From the NCBI GenBank assembly GCA_045656705.1, contig JAZORR010000045.1:18364-82363 (forward strand): 64,000 nt of DNA. Reading direction: 5' to 3'. Source of the DNA: RGIG4576 sp045656705. Lineage in GTDB: Bacteria > Bacteroidota > Bacteroidia > Bacteroidales > Muribaculaceae. Both the position numbers and the translations under genes were made by a program. How positions within the stretch are numbered: the stretch's first letter is position 1; every line of letters begins with the position of its first letter. Below, piece after piece: positions 34,119-43,365 of the stretch. The notes below the pieces were generated by a model. The model was not told the DNA's origin. It did no database searches and was given only the letters and a program-made list of their open reading frames with translations.

Positions 34119-35093
34119 TTAAAGCTTTCTTCCCGACACTACGCCCCAGAAAGTGAGCCACAATATCTTAATATCAAGCCACCAGGTGCGATGGTGCAAG
34201 TAGTAAAGATCATATTCCAATCGGCGCAACATCTTCTCCATAGTGTCGGTGTAGCCATTGTAGATAGTGGCATAACTTGTCACTCCTGGGCGTATCTGAT
34301 ACAAGCAAGTGTAACGCGTATCGTGCTCAAGGATTTGGTCGATAAAATACTTTCTTTCGGGACGAGGACCTACAAAACTCATGTCACCGCAAAACACATT
34401 CCACAATTGTGGCAATTCATCTAAGTGATGTGCTCGCAAGAAGCTACCAATCTTAGTAAGTCGGTTGTCGTTGGCACCTCCCTGACTACTCAATTGCGGA
34501 CCATTCTTCTCGGAATCTACACGCATCGAACGGAACTTATAGATATAGAACGGACGACCAAATCGGCCAATACGCTCCTGAGCATAAATGGCAGGACCTC
34601 CATCATCAAGTTTGATTAGGATATAGCAGATAATAAACAACGGCAATGCTACTATCAATGCCACCGACGACACAAGAAAATCACACAAACGCTTCACATT
34701 ACGCTCGAAAGAGTTCATTCCATCTTTCACGAAACCGGTATCCACGTTATTTTCGGCATTATCCTCGTTACGCAATTTCTTCACCCATCGCAAATAGTCG
34801 CCGTCGATGAAATTGTGGTTCAATTCAAACACCACCATATCATCATTTTCGGAGATAGTCTTGAGCGATTTATGCATATCATCTACAGCAAAACGGCTCA
34901 CGATCACGCTCGGCATATCCATCTCATAACAAAAACAGCGCAAACTGTCGCGACTCTGCTCCTTAGCCCACAGTCGCAACGCATAAGCACTCTTGCCATA
35001 AGCCACCCACTGACCGCTCACAGCATTGCGATAAAGATACATCTTATCGCTATTGTTATTTTTTTCGTTGATTTCAACTTCTTTTCTATTCAT
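34119..35093 (-). CDS. Initiating sugar (phosphoglycosyl) transferase of a surface polysaccharide
   Basis: The C-terminal ~200 residues (about 125-324) are a bacterial sugar transferase: a membrane helix FLVSSVALIVALPLFIICYI, then RIGRFGRPFYIYKFRSMRVD, FLRAHHLDELPQLWNVFCGD, MSFVGPRPERKYF. Such enzymes move a sugar-1-phosphate onto undecaprenyl phosphate to start repeat-unit synthesis. Unlike WcaJ-type enzymes, the first ~120 residues are soluble, without four membrane helices or a recognisable nucleotide-binding domain. It is the last gene of the polysaccharide operon. Confidence 0.88.
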   Translation of the reverse strand: MNRKEVEINEKNNNSDKMYLYRNAVSGQWVAYGKSAYALRLWAKEQSRDSLRCFCYEMDMPSVIVSRFAVDDMHKSLKTISENDDMVVFELNHNFIDGDYLRWVKKLRNEDNAENNVDTGFVKDGMNSFERNVKRLCDFLVSSVALIVALPLFIICYILIKLDDGGPAIYAQERIGRFGRPFYIYKFRSMRVDSEKNGPQLSSQGGANDNRLTKIGSFLRAHHLDELPQLWNVFCGDMSFVGPRPERKYFIDQILEHDTRYTCLYQIRPGVTSYATIYNGYTDTMEKMLRRLEYDLYYLHHRTWWLDIKILWLTFWGVVSGRKL

Positions 35094-35136
35094 TTTATTG
35101 AAATAATCAATTCTAATATTAACAATATTCTATCTT

Positions 35137-35895
35137 TTACTTCAAATATTTTTTAAGTCCAATCACACCGTATGTTATCATATAATATAATGATTTTAAC
35201 CAACCTATATTCTCACAATGTCTCAAAATATACCAGTGCTTAGATATCATATCAAATTTATTAGAAGAACGGCTATTCTTAGATTGTCTATATAATCCTT
35301 GCGTAGTATTTGTATTATATGCAACATTTCCACTTCTAAATATTTCAAGCCAGAAAGCATAGTCTTCTATTGGCACATTCCTAAATCTTGTGCATCCAAC
35401 TATTGTTGTTTTAACAATAGTTGTTATACATGCTGGTACAGAACATATTTTAAGCATATCATTATAATCCGCTTTCTTCTTATAATGTACCACTCTATTA
35501 GAACGCTCACCGTTCCACGATATTTTCTCGTAGTCAGAATATACTATATCATAGTTATTATCAACCATAAAGGATATGCTTTTCTCAAGCATCTTAGGTA
35601 GCCAAATATCATCGGCATCTAAAAATGCTATACAAAATCCTTTGGCATTATCTAATGATATATTTCTTGGTATAGCTGGCCCCCCTGTATTGTATGAAGT
35701 AGAAAATAATCTTATGCGATTGTCCATCTCCACATAACTCATGATTATATCCTTTGTATTGTCTGTAGAGCAATCATCACATATTAACAACTCCCAGTTG
35801 GAATACGTCTGTGAGATAACAGATTCAATCGCTTCTGCTATCACATTACCTGCATTGTAGCACGGCATTATTATCGATACCAATTTATCCTTCAC
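35137..35895 (-). CDS. Family 2 glycosyltransferase (GT-A)
   Basis: The 252-aa product has a GT-A fold: SIIMPCYNAGNVIAEAIESV, the ICDDCSTDNTKDI segment and the metal-binding FLDADDIW (about 93-100). It probably adds one sugar to the growing repeat unit on the cytoplasmic side. Donor and acceptor are unknown. The last 35 residues are aromatic and hydrophobic and may touch the membrane. It lies in the AT-rich polysaccharide locus. Confidence 0.85.
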   Translation of the reverse strand: MKDKLVSIIMPCYNAGNVIAEAIESVISQTYSNWELLICDDCSTDNTKDIIMSYVEMDNRIRLFSTSYNTGGPAIPRNISLDNAKGFCIAFLDADDIWLPKMLEKSISFMVDNNYDIVYSDYEKISWNGERSNRVVHYKKKADYNDMLKICSVPACITTIVKTTIVGCTRFRNVPIEDYAFWLEIFRSGNVAYNTNTTQGLYRQSKNSRSSNKFDMISKHWYILRHCENIGWLKSLYYMITYGVIGLKKYLK

Positions 35896-35944
35896 TTCGA
35901 AATATCTAATGTTATATCACTATATTTATCAGTCTCCCCTCTCT

Positions 35945-36739
35945 TTAATAAAAGCAGCTCTTTATAGTTCCTAAAATTCTTGTCATTAGAAACTTAAATT
36001 GATAATTACGATTTCTTAAGGTGTAAACTTTCACATATTCCACAATTATTTTAGTGGCATTTATCACCTTATTTAGCAGAGAACGTTTTGTTGTAACTGC
36101 ACTATTTTCTCTCACACGCCGATAATACACTGCTTTCTCAGATGTAAAATCTACCCATTCAAATTTATCAGATATAAGAAACATAAACAAACTATCCTCT
36201 CCATTTTTAAAACGATTATCAAATCTTCTATTTTCAATAAAACTCAAAGGAATAAGTTTCATACATGGACCTGAAAAATATTTTCGAGCTCTTTGATAAT
36301 TTTGTCTTCCATTCTTTACTCTATCATTATACTGATCAGTGATAGAATATGAAATTTGCTTCATATTACCATCTAAAAATGCATAAGGATAACACAATGC
36401 TATCGTGTTTGCTGATGACATAGCATATAATTCTTCAAGGTAAAATTCCGACACAAAATCATCATCATCAATAAATGTAATATATTCACCTTGAGCATTA
36501 TCAAGAGCAATATTACGTGCTTTCGACACTCCCCCTTCGTCGCATTGTATAAAATTAAAATTCACATCGCTATTTGATATGTATTCCTTTATTTTGCTTT
36601 CATAAGGCTCTTTGCAACCATTCAGCACAAGTATTACCTCAAAATCTTTTTTCGGAAACGTTTGTTTCTCTATTGAGTCCAAACATTCCCAAATATAATT
36701 AGCAGGTTTATATGTAGGTATGATTACAGATATTTTCAT
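35945..36739 (-). CDS. Family 2 glycosyltransferase (GT-A)
   Basis: The 264-aa product begins MKISVIIPTYKPANYIWECL, typical of GT2 enzymes, with the acidic metal site FIDDDDFVS near residue 90 and a GEDSLFMF motif near 183 that may hold the catalytic base. The ATG overlaps the stop of the upstream GT4 gene by 4 bp. A second transferase with different specificity from its neighbour is likely. Confidence 0.85.
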   Translation of the reverse strand: MKISVIIPTYKPANYIWECLDSIEKQTFPKKDFEVILVLNGCKEPYESKIKEYISNSDVNFNFIQCDEGGVSKARNIALDNAQGEYITFIDDDDFVSEFYLEELYAMSSANTIALCYPYAFLDGNMKQISYSITDQYNDRVKNGRQNYQRARKYFSGPCMKLIPLSFIENRRFDNRFKNGEDSLFMFLISDKFEWVDFTSEKAVYYRRVRENSAVTTKRSLLNKVINATKIIVEYVKVYTLRNRNYQFKFLMTRILGTIKSCFY

Positions 36740-37821
36740 AATGCCAATAGTATATATTCGTTTGAAGCATTTACGATATCATATTTATCAAATGAATCTC
36801 TACTACATTGCTTCATTTTATTAATATCATCAACCGTATAACTCAAAAACTCCTTCACTGCTTTATAATAGTCTTCGGCAGAACTACTTGCCGATAACAC
36901 ACCATTCACCCCTGACTTTATCACATCTACGATACCTCCCACAGGTGAACAAATCGGAATACATCCTACCGATAGTGTTTCAAGCAAAGTCATCGGCATC
37001 CCTTCCCATATACTTGGAAGACACATAGCATCCGAGTATGCAAGCATTGAAGGAATATCGTTACACTGCCCCAAATATACAATTCTTTCACAAAAATAGT
37101 AATTAATTTTATTATATATATCATTATCATCGTTAGGCCCTACAATTAATAACACAACATCAACTCCTTCATCAATTATTTGCTTAAATACTTTACATAA
37201 CACTTCTTGATTCTTAGCCTCAGTTATTCTACCTGGATGCACAAAAATCTTTGTATGCTGCGTTATCCTATATTTTTTTATGAAATCATTTATCGATTCA
37301 TTCACTTCAGGCCGTGGTACTCCGTTATATATCAGTTTAGAGTTACATTGATACAATTCAACAAATGACTGTTGTGATGGCAATGAAATGGAGATAGGTG
37401 TTACCCAATTCTGGTCAAATATATATTTTTTAAATCTATATAATCTTCCACTCCATCCTATATTCTCCTTTCGCGCATCAGTGTGTATTGTATAACAAAA
37501 CTTTACTTTTTTATGCAATAGTATTATTGCCATTACATAATATTGGATTGCCCCATGCATATACACCACATCAAATTTATTTTCGGCAATAAACTTATAC
37601 ACATTGTAAATCTCTTTTAAAGAGAAACCTTTATTTACTTTGCCTAATGTAACTCTCTTCACCTCCGAAGATAGTTTAAACCAAAACAAATCCGACTCAA
37701 TTGGTGTGAAAATACTACACACTGTCACATCGTGTGACTTTGACATTTCATTTGCCAAACCACAGATCATAGATTCAATACCACCTCCCGACATTGATGG
37801 ATGTATATGCAATACTTTCAT
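36736..37821 (-). CDS. Family 4 glycosyltransferase (GT-B)
   Basis: The 361-aa GT-B protein has an N-terminal donor-free domain (LHIHPSMSGGGIESMICGLA) and the C-terminal nucleotide-sugar domain with VHPGRITEAKNQEVL and the EX7E-type PSIWEGMPMTLLETLSVGCI. Retaining transferases of this class often add a hexose or deoxyhexose to lipid-linked glycans. It overlaps the wzy stop by one base and the next GT2 gene by 4 bp. Confidence 0.88.
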   Translation of the reverse strand: MKVLHIHPSMSGGGIESMICGLANEMSKSHDVTVCSIFTPIESDLFWFKLSSEVKRVTLGKVNKGFSLKEIYNVYKFIAENKFDVVYMHGAIQYYVMAIILLHKKVKFCYTIHTDARKENIGWSGRLYRFKKYIFDQNWVTPISISLPSQQSFVELYQCNSKLIYNGVPRPEVNESINDFIKKYRITQHTKIFVHPGRITEAKNQEVLCKVFKQIIDEGVDVVLLIVGPNDDNDIYNKINYYFCERIVYLGQCNDIPSMLAYSDAMCLPSIWEGMPMTLLETLSVGCIPICSPVGGIVDVIKSGVNGVLSASSSAEDYYKAVKEFLSYTVDDINKMKQCSRDSFDKYDIVNASNEYILLAL

Positions 37822-39005
37822 TATTTGATATGTTTTAAATTTCTATATTTAAAATTAAAGTATGTTTCACTATGAGATGCTACAAGGATAAAAAAGCCTA
37901 TCAGCCATAAGGATGCATAAAACACATAAAACATTTGGTCCAATAAATAAAAACACCCAAAGACTGTGAAATATAAAAACATCTTATCTTTTGTATGTTT
38001 GTATCTTTTCATTTGACGCTTAAAGAATAAGTATACTATATACGTATATATTAACATACCTATCAATCCTGTACCAGCCCATAATTCAAGGAATGTGTTA
38101 TGAGAAAAAGCCTTCTCATATGTAAACAGTCTCACACAACTTGGGCCCACTCCTACAAACATATTATTCAACCCTAATTCTACACTTTCCTTAATAAGCA
38201 CAAAACGTGAGTCCTCAGTAAACGAACGTTGCGAACGCTCCGCCAAGTAACTTTCCCCATATTGCAACATGATATAGTCATAAAAATATATTACTATACA
38301 TATGACCAAACACAATAACAGCAATATTGTTTTCCAATTGCCAAATTTCACATATCTCAAATATATAAGAATAGTGATAAGTGGAACTTGCAATAACAAT
38401 ACCTGACGTGATGCTGTGATAATTGAAATCCATAATGACAATGGTACCACTAAAAAGAATGCCATATTAAACACCTTTTTCAACCACTTCTTTTGTATGA
38501 TTTCACCCATTATAAACACGCTAAATGTCAGGAAGAAAGTATAATATGCCAATGTATTAGCATTCAATTTTTCATCACCCACACGTTCGCGCCCACCAAT
38601 TTTATCCATAAACAACATAATATTATTGATTGCATAATCCATTGTTCCAATATATAAAACAATATACAATAGATACAACCATACTATCATTTTTGGATTC
38701 TTGGCTTGTGAAGCAAATATATAACACAAAAGTATACATCCTAATATCTGCTTCAATTGTTCTGCTGAATTTGCAATATTTACCGAAAACGGAGTAACAA
38801 ACAACACCCAACAATATAACAACAGCAATAGCCCCATATACTCATTCACCTTTATCTTACATTGATGTAAAAAGGTAATCATAAATGCAACAGGAAGAGC
38901 TATATACAACGATATAGGATTTAATACCTCATTCAAGGAAACTGATGCTGCAAAAAATAGCAGCATCATAATGATGATTGTAAATAACTTATTTTGTCGT
39001 AACAT
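37821..39005 (-). CDS. O-antigen polymerase/ligase-like membrane protein (Wzy candidate)
   Basis: The 394-aa protein has about 11-12 membrane segments and a large periplasmic loop with TEDSRFVLIKESVELGLNN, GVGPSCVRLF and SHNTFLELWAGTGLIGMLI, the Wzy_C/ligase signature. In this setting it probably polymerises repeat units in the periplasm. The start is the ATG at 39005, 13 bp after the upstream acyltransferase stop; longer in-frame translation to 39152 would overlap that gene. Confidence 0.83.
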   Translation of the reverse strand: MLRQNKLFTIIIMMLLFFAASVSLNEVLNPISLYIALPVAFMITFLHQCKIKVNEYMGLLLLLYCWVLFVTPFSVNIANSAEQLKQILGCILLCYIFASQAKNPKMIVWLYLLYIVLYIGTMDYAINNIMLFMDKIGGRERVGDEKLNANTLAYYTFFLTFSVFIMGEIIQKKWLKKVFNMAFFLVVPLSLWISIITASRQVLLLQVPLITILIYLRYVKFGNWKTILLLLCLVICIVIYFYDYIMLQYGESYLAERSQRSFTEDSRFVLIKESVELGLNNMFVGVGPSCVRLFTYEKAFSHNTFLELWAGTGLIGMLIYTYIVYLFFKRQMKRYKHTKDKMFLYFTVFGCFYLLDQMFYVFYASLWLIGFFILVASHSETYFNFKYRNLKHIK

Positions 39006-39018
39006 ATTATTTTTCAAG

Positions 39019-39627
39019 TTATTTATCTTCAAAATAACGAGGAAGTTTATCGATATCAGTCTTGACCACTCTCGCAGGATTTCCTGCAACGATACAATTT
39101 GCAGGTACATCCTTTGTGACCACAGAATTAGCTGCCACAACACTACCATCACCTATTGTCACACCTTTACAAATTCTACTATTTGCACCAATCCAACAGT
39201 TTACACCTATAATAATTGGTGCATTATCAGAATATATCCAACTTCGTTCAATTGATCCAGGCAATGTTTTTCTCATAATTAATCGATCCAATGGATTGAC
39301 TGGATGATTATTATTATCACATATTGTAACATTCTCTGCAATTGCAGAATATTCACCTATAATCACTTTATTAACACATAGCACTTTAGAATTTTCTCCA
39401 ATTTTAGAAAAATCCCTCATTTCTATTTTTCCGTTATACGAGCTTATTAAATGTCCTTCCATTATTACTCGGTCACCCAAAACTATATCGTCTTTTGTAC
39501 TACCTCTAAGCAGACTCACGAGTGAATGATATTGAAAAATACAATTCTTACCAAATGTAATTTTCTTCTTCATTGCACTCACTTTAAAGTATGTCAATAT
39601 TTTTATTATAAAGCCTTTCATATACAT
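39019..39627 (-). CDS. Hexapeptide-repeat acyltransferase
   Basis: The 202-aa product is a left-handed beta-helix enzyme: hexapeptide turns fill about residues 45-190, with ICDNNNHPVNPLDR (an extended loop with a likely catalytic His) and the signature IGVNCWIGANSRICKGVTIG then VAAGNPA-type VAGNPARVVK. It probably O-acetylates a sugar of the polysaccharide. An ATG at 39621 is an alternative start. It lies between the flippase and polymerase genes. Confidence 0.85.
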   Translation of the reverse strand: MYMKGFIIKILTYFKVSAMKKKITFGKNCIFQYHSLVSLLRGSTKDDIVLGDRVIMEGHLISSYNGKIEMRDFSKIGENSKVLCVNKVIIGEYSAIAENVTICDNNNHPVNPLDRLIMRKTLPGSIERSWIYSDNAPIIIGVNCWIGANSRICKGVTIGDGSVVAANSVVTKDVPANCIVAGNPARVVKTDIDKLPRYFEDK

Positions 39628-39631
39628 ATTT

Positions 39632-41140
39632 TTATTTTCTTATAAATTTTAAAATTTGATCTCGTTCATTCGAAGCAAATACCACATTCACATATAGAAA
39701 AAGGTATAAAATTACCACTACTGCCATTTGTGCTATTTTTGTCAAAATACCGAATTCTAATATACCGTAGCAATATATAGTTCCCTCTACTATGCCCACA
39801 AATAACAACATTGGCAATAGTATTGATTGTACACTAAATCTCACTACATCATATTTTACACTTTTATATGAAAAATATATGTTAACAATCAACATAAGCA
39901 ACTGAGCTACTATCATCACATAAAACACCACATTTACATGATACCCTACATTAAAGAGAATATACCCAGCTGGGATTATAGCAAATAAGATCATTGATAA
40001 TGTTATTTGATACCACTTAATTTCACCCACCGCATAAATCACTCTATTCAAACCAGATGTCAATTGCATAATTACAAACACATACATCATCAACGAACAA
40101 AACTCTACGGAGTATTGTGGTATATCTCCCAACCATATTTTAAATATTTCAGGCATAAACACCATCAGTGGTATCGCTGTAATTGAAGATATTAAAAACG
40201 ATAACTTTGAAGATATAATCGCTACTCTTATCATCTTATCACTATCACCAGCTCCATACGCTTGCATTATTGAAGGCGAGAACACAGTTGTTATTGTCGA
40301 TGCCAATGTCATTACCAATCCATTTACTTGGTTAGCAATTCCATATGCAGCATTCACCAACACTCCAAAAAACACATTCAATAGCACAGCCACACCTTGA
40401 TTTCTAATTAGCACAGCTGAAGAACCCAATGTATTCCAACCTACAAAGCCAAACATTTCTTTCAGCATAACCTTATTTTTCATTTTTTCTATAATTAGGC
40501 GACTTTCAGCATACTTCACTCTGCACCACCAGTATTTCATCCCAGCACTAACCAGCAATGCAAGCAATATCAGTGCCGTGTATATTTCAAGTTTATTGTC
40601 AACAATAAACAATAAAGCTATCGAAGCACCTAATCGCAACAAGCAGTTCAAGACCTCAGTTACCGCCCATACATATATATCCTCATGCGCGTTCATTGCA
40701 GCTGAATATGGTACTTGAAACAATGTGAAAGCCGATGATACTATCATAATATCATAAATGACATGCGATGTCATATGCGATTCTATTGGGATATTCAGGA
40801 TGTGGTTGATTAGTAGTGGTTGCAGTAGCAAAAGCACCAATATTAAGCACATCGCAAGAATGGTATGTATCAAAAAACTTGAATTGAAATATTGACTCAA
40901 CTTCTCTTTGTTTTTCTCTCCTATTGCTATCGATAAATATCGCTGAGTAGATACCATTAAAGCCCCATTTAAGAATGACAACAAAACAATCACACTTGAT
41001 ATCAAACTATATAAACCAAAATCATTCACACCAAGACATCTCAACACAATTCTTGTTGAGATAAGCGTAATAATCGTGTTTATAATTATCTTTATATATA
41101 CAGCGATTGTATTTACTAAAACTTTTCTTGAATGAGTCAT
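39632..41140 (-). CDS. Oligosaccharide flippase (Wzx-type, MOP superfamily)
   Basis: The 502-aa protein has about 12-14 membrane helices and starts with the RKVLVNTIAVYIKIIINTII amphipathic/first-helix region, then STRIVLRCLGVNDFGLYSLI, typical of polysaccharide exporters. It would flip undecaprenyl-linked repeat units to the periplasm for the neighbouring Wzy. It is strongly AT-rich like the rest of this locus. Confidence 0.86.
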   Translation of the reverse strand: MTHSRKVLVNTIAVYIKIIINTIITLISTRIVLRCLGVNDFGLYSLISSVIVLLSFLNGALMVSTQRYLSIAIGEKNKEKLSQYFNSSFLIHTILAMCLILVLLLLQPLLINHILNIPIESHMTSHVIYDIMIVSSAFTLFQVPYSAAMNAHEDIYVWAVTEVLNCLLRLGASIALLFIVDNKLEIYTALILLALLVSAGMKYWWCRVKYAESRLIIEKMKNKVMLKEMFGFVGWNTLGSSAVLIRNQGVAVLLNVFFGVLVNAAYGIANQVNGLVMTLASTITTVFSPSIMQAYGAGDSDKMIRVAIISSKLSFLISSITAIPLMVFMPEIFKIWLGDIPQYSVEFCSLMMYVFVIMQLTSGLNRVIYAVGEIKWYQITLSMILFAIIPAGYILFNVGYHVNVVFYVMIVAQLLMLIVNIYFSYKSVKYDVVRFSVQSILLPMLLFVGIVEGTIYCYGILEFGILTKIAQMAVVVILYLFLYVNVVFASNERDQILKFIRK

Positions 41141-41145
41141 TTATT

Positions 41146-41691
41146 TCAATCTAATAATCGTGATCTAATCAATTTAGCAGGCGCACCTCCCACTATAGAA
41201 TATTTTGGGAAATCTTTTGTCAACACGCTACCCATAGCCACTATAGAACCTTTCTTTATATGACGACCAGGGGTAAGTAATGACCGCAAACCAATCCAAC
41301 AATCATCCTCAATGATGGTTTGCTTTGCTTGTGAAAATCCTTGCTCATTTATCGGCACATCAGTAGACGAAAATTCATGATTCCGATTAAGTATAAAAAC
41401 ATATCTACTTATAATCACATTTTTACCTATTATTGTATCGCTTGGGATTTCAGTATGCTCGCCTATACCACTATAATCGCCCATCTCTATACCTTTTCCA
41501 CTACCAAAGTTTACACAACGATTTATTGTACTAATCTTTCCTGCTTTTTTGAATATATGTTTACAAAGGAAAACCCTAAAAGCATTTGAGATTTTGCCTC
41601 CAAGCCACCAAGGTCTATAACTATTTGGTAAATAATATGCTATTCCGTAATATAAAATTAAACATATTACTTTTTTCACTTTCATCATCAT
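41146..41691 (-). CDS. Hexapeptide-repeat acetyltransferase (WcaF/maltose-O-acetyltransferase-like)
   Basis: The 181-aa product has left-handed beta-helix turns (about 60-165), the NRNHEFSSTDVPINEQGFSQ loop with a probable catalytic His, and IEDDCWIGLRSLLTPGRHIK. An N-terminal basic, hydrophobic segment (VICLILYYGIAYYLPNSYRP) may sit at the membrane. It probably O-acetylates the glycan. It lies 5 bp upstream of the flippase gene. Confidence 0.83.
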   Translation of the reverse strand: MMMKVKKVICLILYYGIAYYLPNSYRPWWLGGKISNAFRVFLCKHIFKKAGKISTINRCVNFGSGKGIEMGDYSGIGEHTEIPSDTIIGKNVIISRYVFILNRNHEFSSTDVPINEQGFSQAKQTIIEDDCWIGLRSLLTPGRHIKKGSIVAMGSVLTKDFPKYSIVGGAPAKLIRSRLLD

Positions 41692-41726
41692 AGTTATTTC
41701 GTTCTTTTTATTTTTTGTAGATCATT

Positions 41727-42965
41727 TCAGTCGCGGCGGAAGATGTCGCGAGTGTACACTTTTTCTTTCACATCGTCGAGGATAGTGTCGTAGCGGTTGG
41801 CAATGATGGCTTGCGATTGGCTTTTAAACTCTTCCAAATCGTTCACCACTCTGCTACCGAAGAATGTAGAACCATCTTCGAGAGTAGGTTCGTAGATTAT
41901 CACTTCGGCTCCTTTAGCCTTGATGCGTTTCATCACGCCTTGAATCGACGATTGGCGGAAGTTATCGCTATTGGTTTTCATTGTCAAGCGATACACCCCT
42001 ATCACACACTTATGTTCGGCCTTTGCATCGTAGTCACCACAGTTGCAATAGTCGTAGTAACCTGCCATATTCAGCACTTGGTCGGCAATGAAATCCTTAC
42101 GAGTGCGATTGCTCTCCACGATAGCCGAAATCATATTTTGAGGCACATCTTGATAGTTGGCAAGCAATTGCTTGGTATCTTTTGGCAAACAATATCCTCC
42201 GTAACCAAACGATGGATTATTGTAATGCGATCCTATGCGTGGATCCAGTCCCACACCCTCTATCACCTGACGAGAATCGAGCCCCTTAATTTCGGCGTAA
42301 GTATCTAATTCGTTGAAAAAACTTACTCGCAAAGCCAGATATGTATTAGCAAATAGTTTCACAGCCTCGGCCTCGGTGAGTCCCATAAAGAGCATATCCA
42401 CATTTTCGGCCAAAGCACCCTCCCTCAGCAACGAGGCAAATCGGCGAGCCTCTGCATCGAGGCGTTCATCACCTTCAGGACGGCCCACAATGATGCGACT
42501 TGGATACAGATTGTCGTATAGAGCCTTGCTCTCACGCAAAAATTCAGGAGAGAAGATAATGTTTTCGCTACCCATCTTTTCACGCACACTCTCGGTGTAC
42601 CCCACAGGCACTGTGCTCTTTATCACCATAATAGCATCGGCATTCACACGCTTCACAGCCGCAATCACCGATTCCACTGCCGAAGTGTCGAAAAAGTTGC
42701 GTTTGCTATCGTAATTGGTAGGAGCAGCTATCACCACAAAATCGGCACCTTCGTAAGCCTCATCTGCGTTGAGCGTAGCCTTGAGATTTAGAGTCTTTTC
42801 CTGGAGATATTTTTCGATATACTCGTCTTGTATAGGCGATTTTCGGCTATTAATCATATCCACCTTTTCGGGTACAATATCCACAGCCACCACCTCGTTG
42901 TGCTGAGCCAACAAGATGGCGATACTCATTCCCACATATCCTGTACCTACTACTGCTATTTTCAT
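41727..42965 (-). CDS. ugd: UDP-glucose 6-dehydrogenase
   Basis: Ugd oxidises UDP-glucose to UDP-glucuronate in two NAD-dependent steps, here likely to supply an acidic sugar. The 412-aa protein has the Rossmann motif KIAVVGTGYVGMSIA, STVPVGYTE, FSPEFLRESKALYDN, and the catalytic cysteine in GYGGYCLPKDTKQL (about residues 250-263). A Cys-rich insertion (residues ~301-317, YCNCGDYDAKAEHKCV) is unusual. It has its own promoter and is first in the polysaccharide locus; it is less AT-rich than the genes after it. Confidence 0.93.
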   Translation of the reverse strand: MKIAVVGTGYVGMSIAILLAQHNEVVAVDIVPEKVDMINSRKSPIQDEYIEKYLQEKTLNLKATLNADEAYEGADFVVIAAPTNYDSKRNFFDTSAVESVIAAVKRVNADAIMVIKSTVPVGYTESVREKMGSENIIFSPEFLRESKALYDNLYPSRIIVGRPEGDERLDAEARRFASLLREGALAENVDMLFMGLTEAEAVKLFANTYLALRVSFFNELDTYAEIKGLDSRQVIEGVGLDPRIGSHYNNPSFGYGGYCLPKDTKQLLANYQDVPQNMISAIVESNRTRKDFIADQVLNMAGYYDYCNCGDYDAKAEHKCVIGVYRLTMKTNSDNFRQSSIQGVMKRIKAKGAEVIIYEPTLEDGSTFFGSRVVNDLEEFKSQSQAIIANRYDTILDDVKEKVYTRDIFRRD

Positions 42966-42987
42966 ATCATCGTGCTTATAAATTAGA

Positions 42988-43019
42988 CAAAATTAGTGAT
43001 AATCCATCAGAAAAACAAC
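42988..43019 (-). promoter_or_regulatory. Promoter of ugd / polysaccharide locus
   Basis: The minus strand has GTTG (43019-43016), a 20-bp spacer and TAATTTTG (42995-42988), 22 bp before the ugd ATG. The -33 box matches at three of four bases. Confidence 0.55.
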
Positions 43020-43076
43020 CCCATACAGGAGATTCCACACCACCAATGCCAATTTTCAGAAAAACAGACACAAAAA

Positions 43077-43104
43077 AAGCGAAAACTCCTAAGAGTTTCC
43101 GCTT
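43077..43104 (-). terminator. Terminator of tRNA-His
   Basis: On the minus strand a 12-bp stem (AAGCGGAAACTC / GAGTTTTCGCTT, one G-U pair) with a 4-nt loop is followed by TTTTTTT, 7 bp past the tRNA 3' end. Confidence 0.82.
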
Positions 43105-43110
43105 ATGAAG

Positions 43111-43185
<75 letters not shown>

Positions 43186-43203
43186 ATGTTGATTTAACGA
43201 GTG

Positions 43204-43235
43204 CAAAGGTACAACCTTTTTTTGATTCGTGCAAG
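43204..43235 (-). promoter_or_regulatory. Promoter of tRNA-His
   Basis: The minus strand has CTTG (43235-43232), a 20-bp spacer and TACCTTTG (43211-43204). Transcription would start about 15 nt before the mature tRNA. Confidence 0.65.
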
Positions 43236-43365
43236 CATTATCGCATTTTTTCTCAAAAAAAGTTCATTTCTCCCAACAAACAACACTTCCCCAGCTCCTC
43301 CAATACGCAAAAATGTGCGAAGAAAACCAAATTCCCCGCACATTTTTATTAGAATATCAATCTCC

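Noticed and set aside
39006..39152. Longer N-terminus for the Wzy candidate
   Set aside because: It would overlap the acyltransferase gene in another frame and adds sequence unlike Wzy; the ATG at 39005 fits better.
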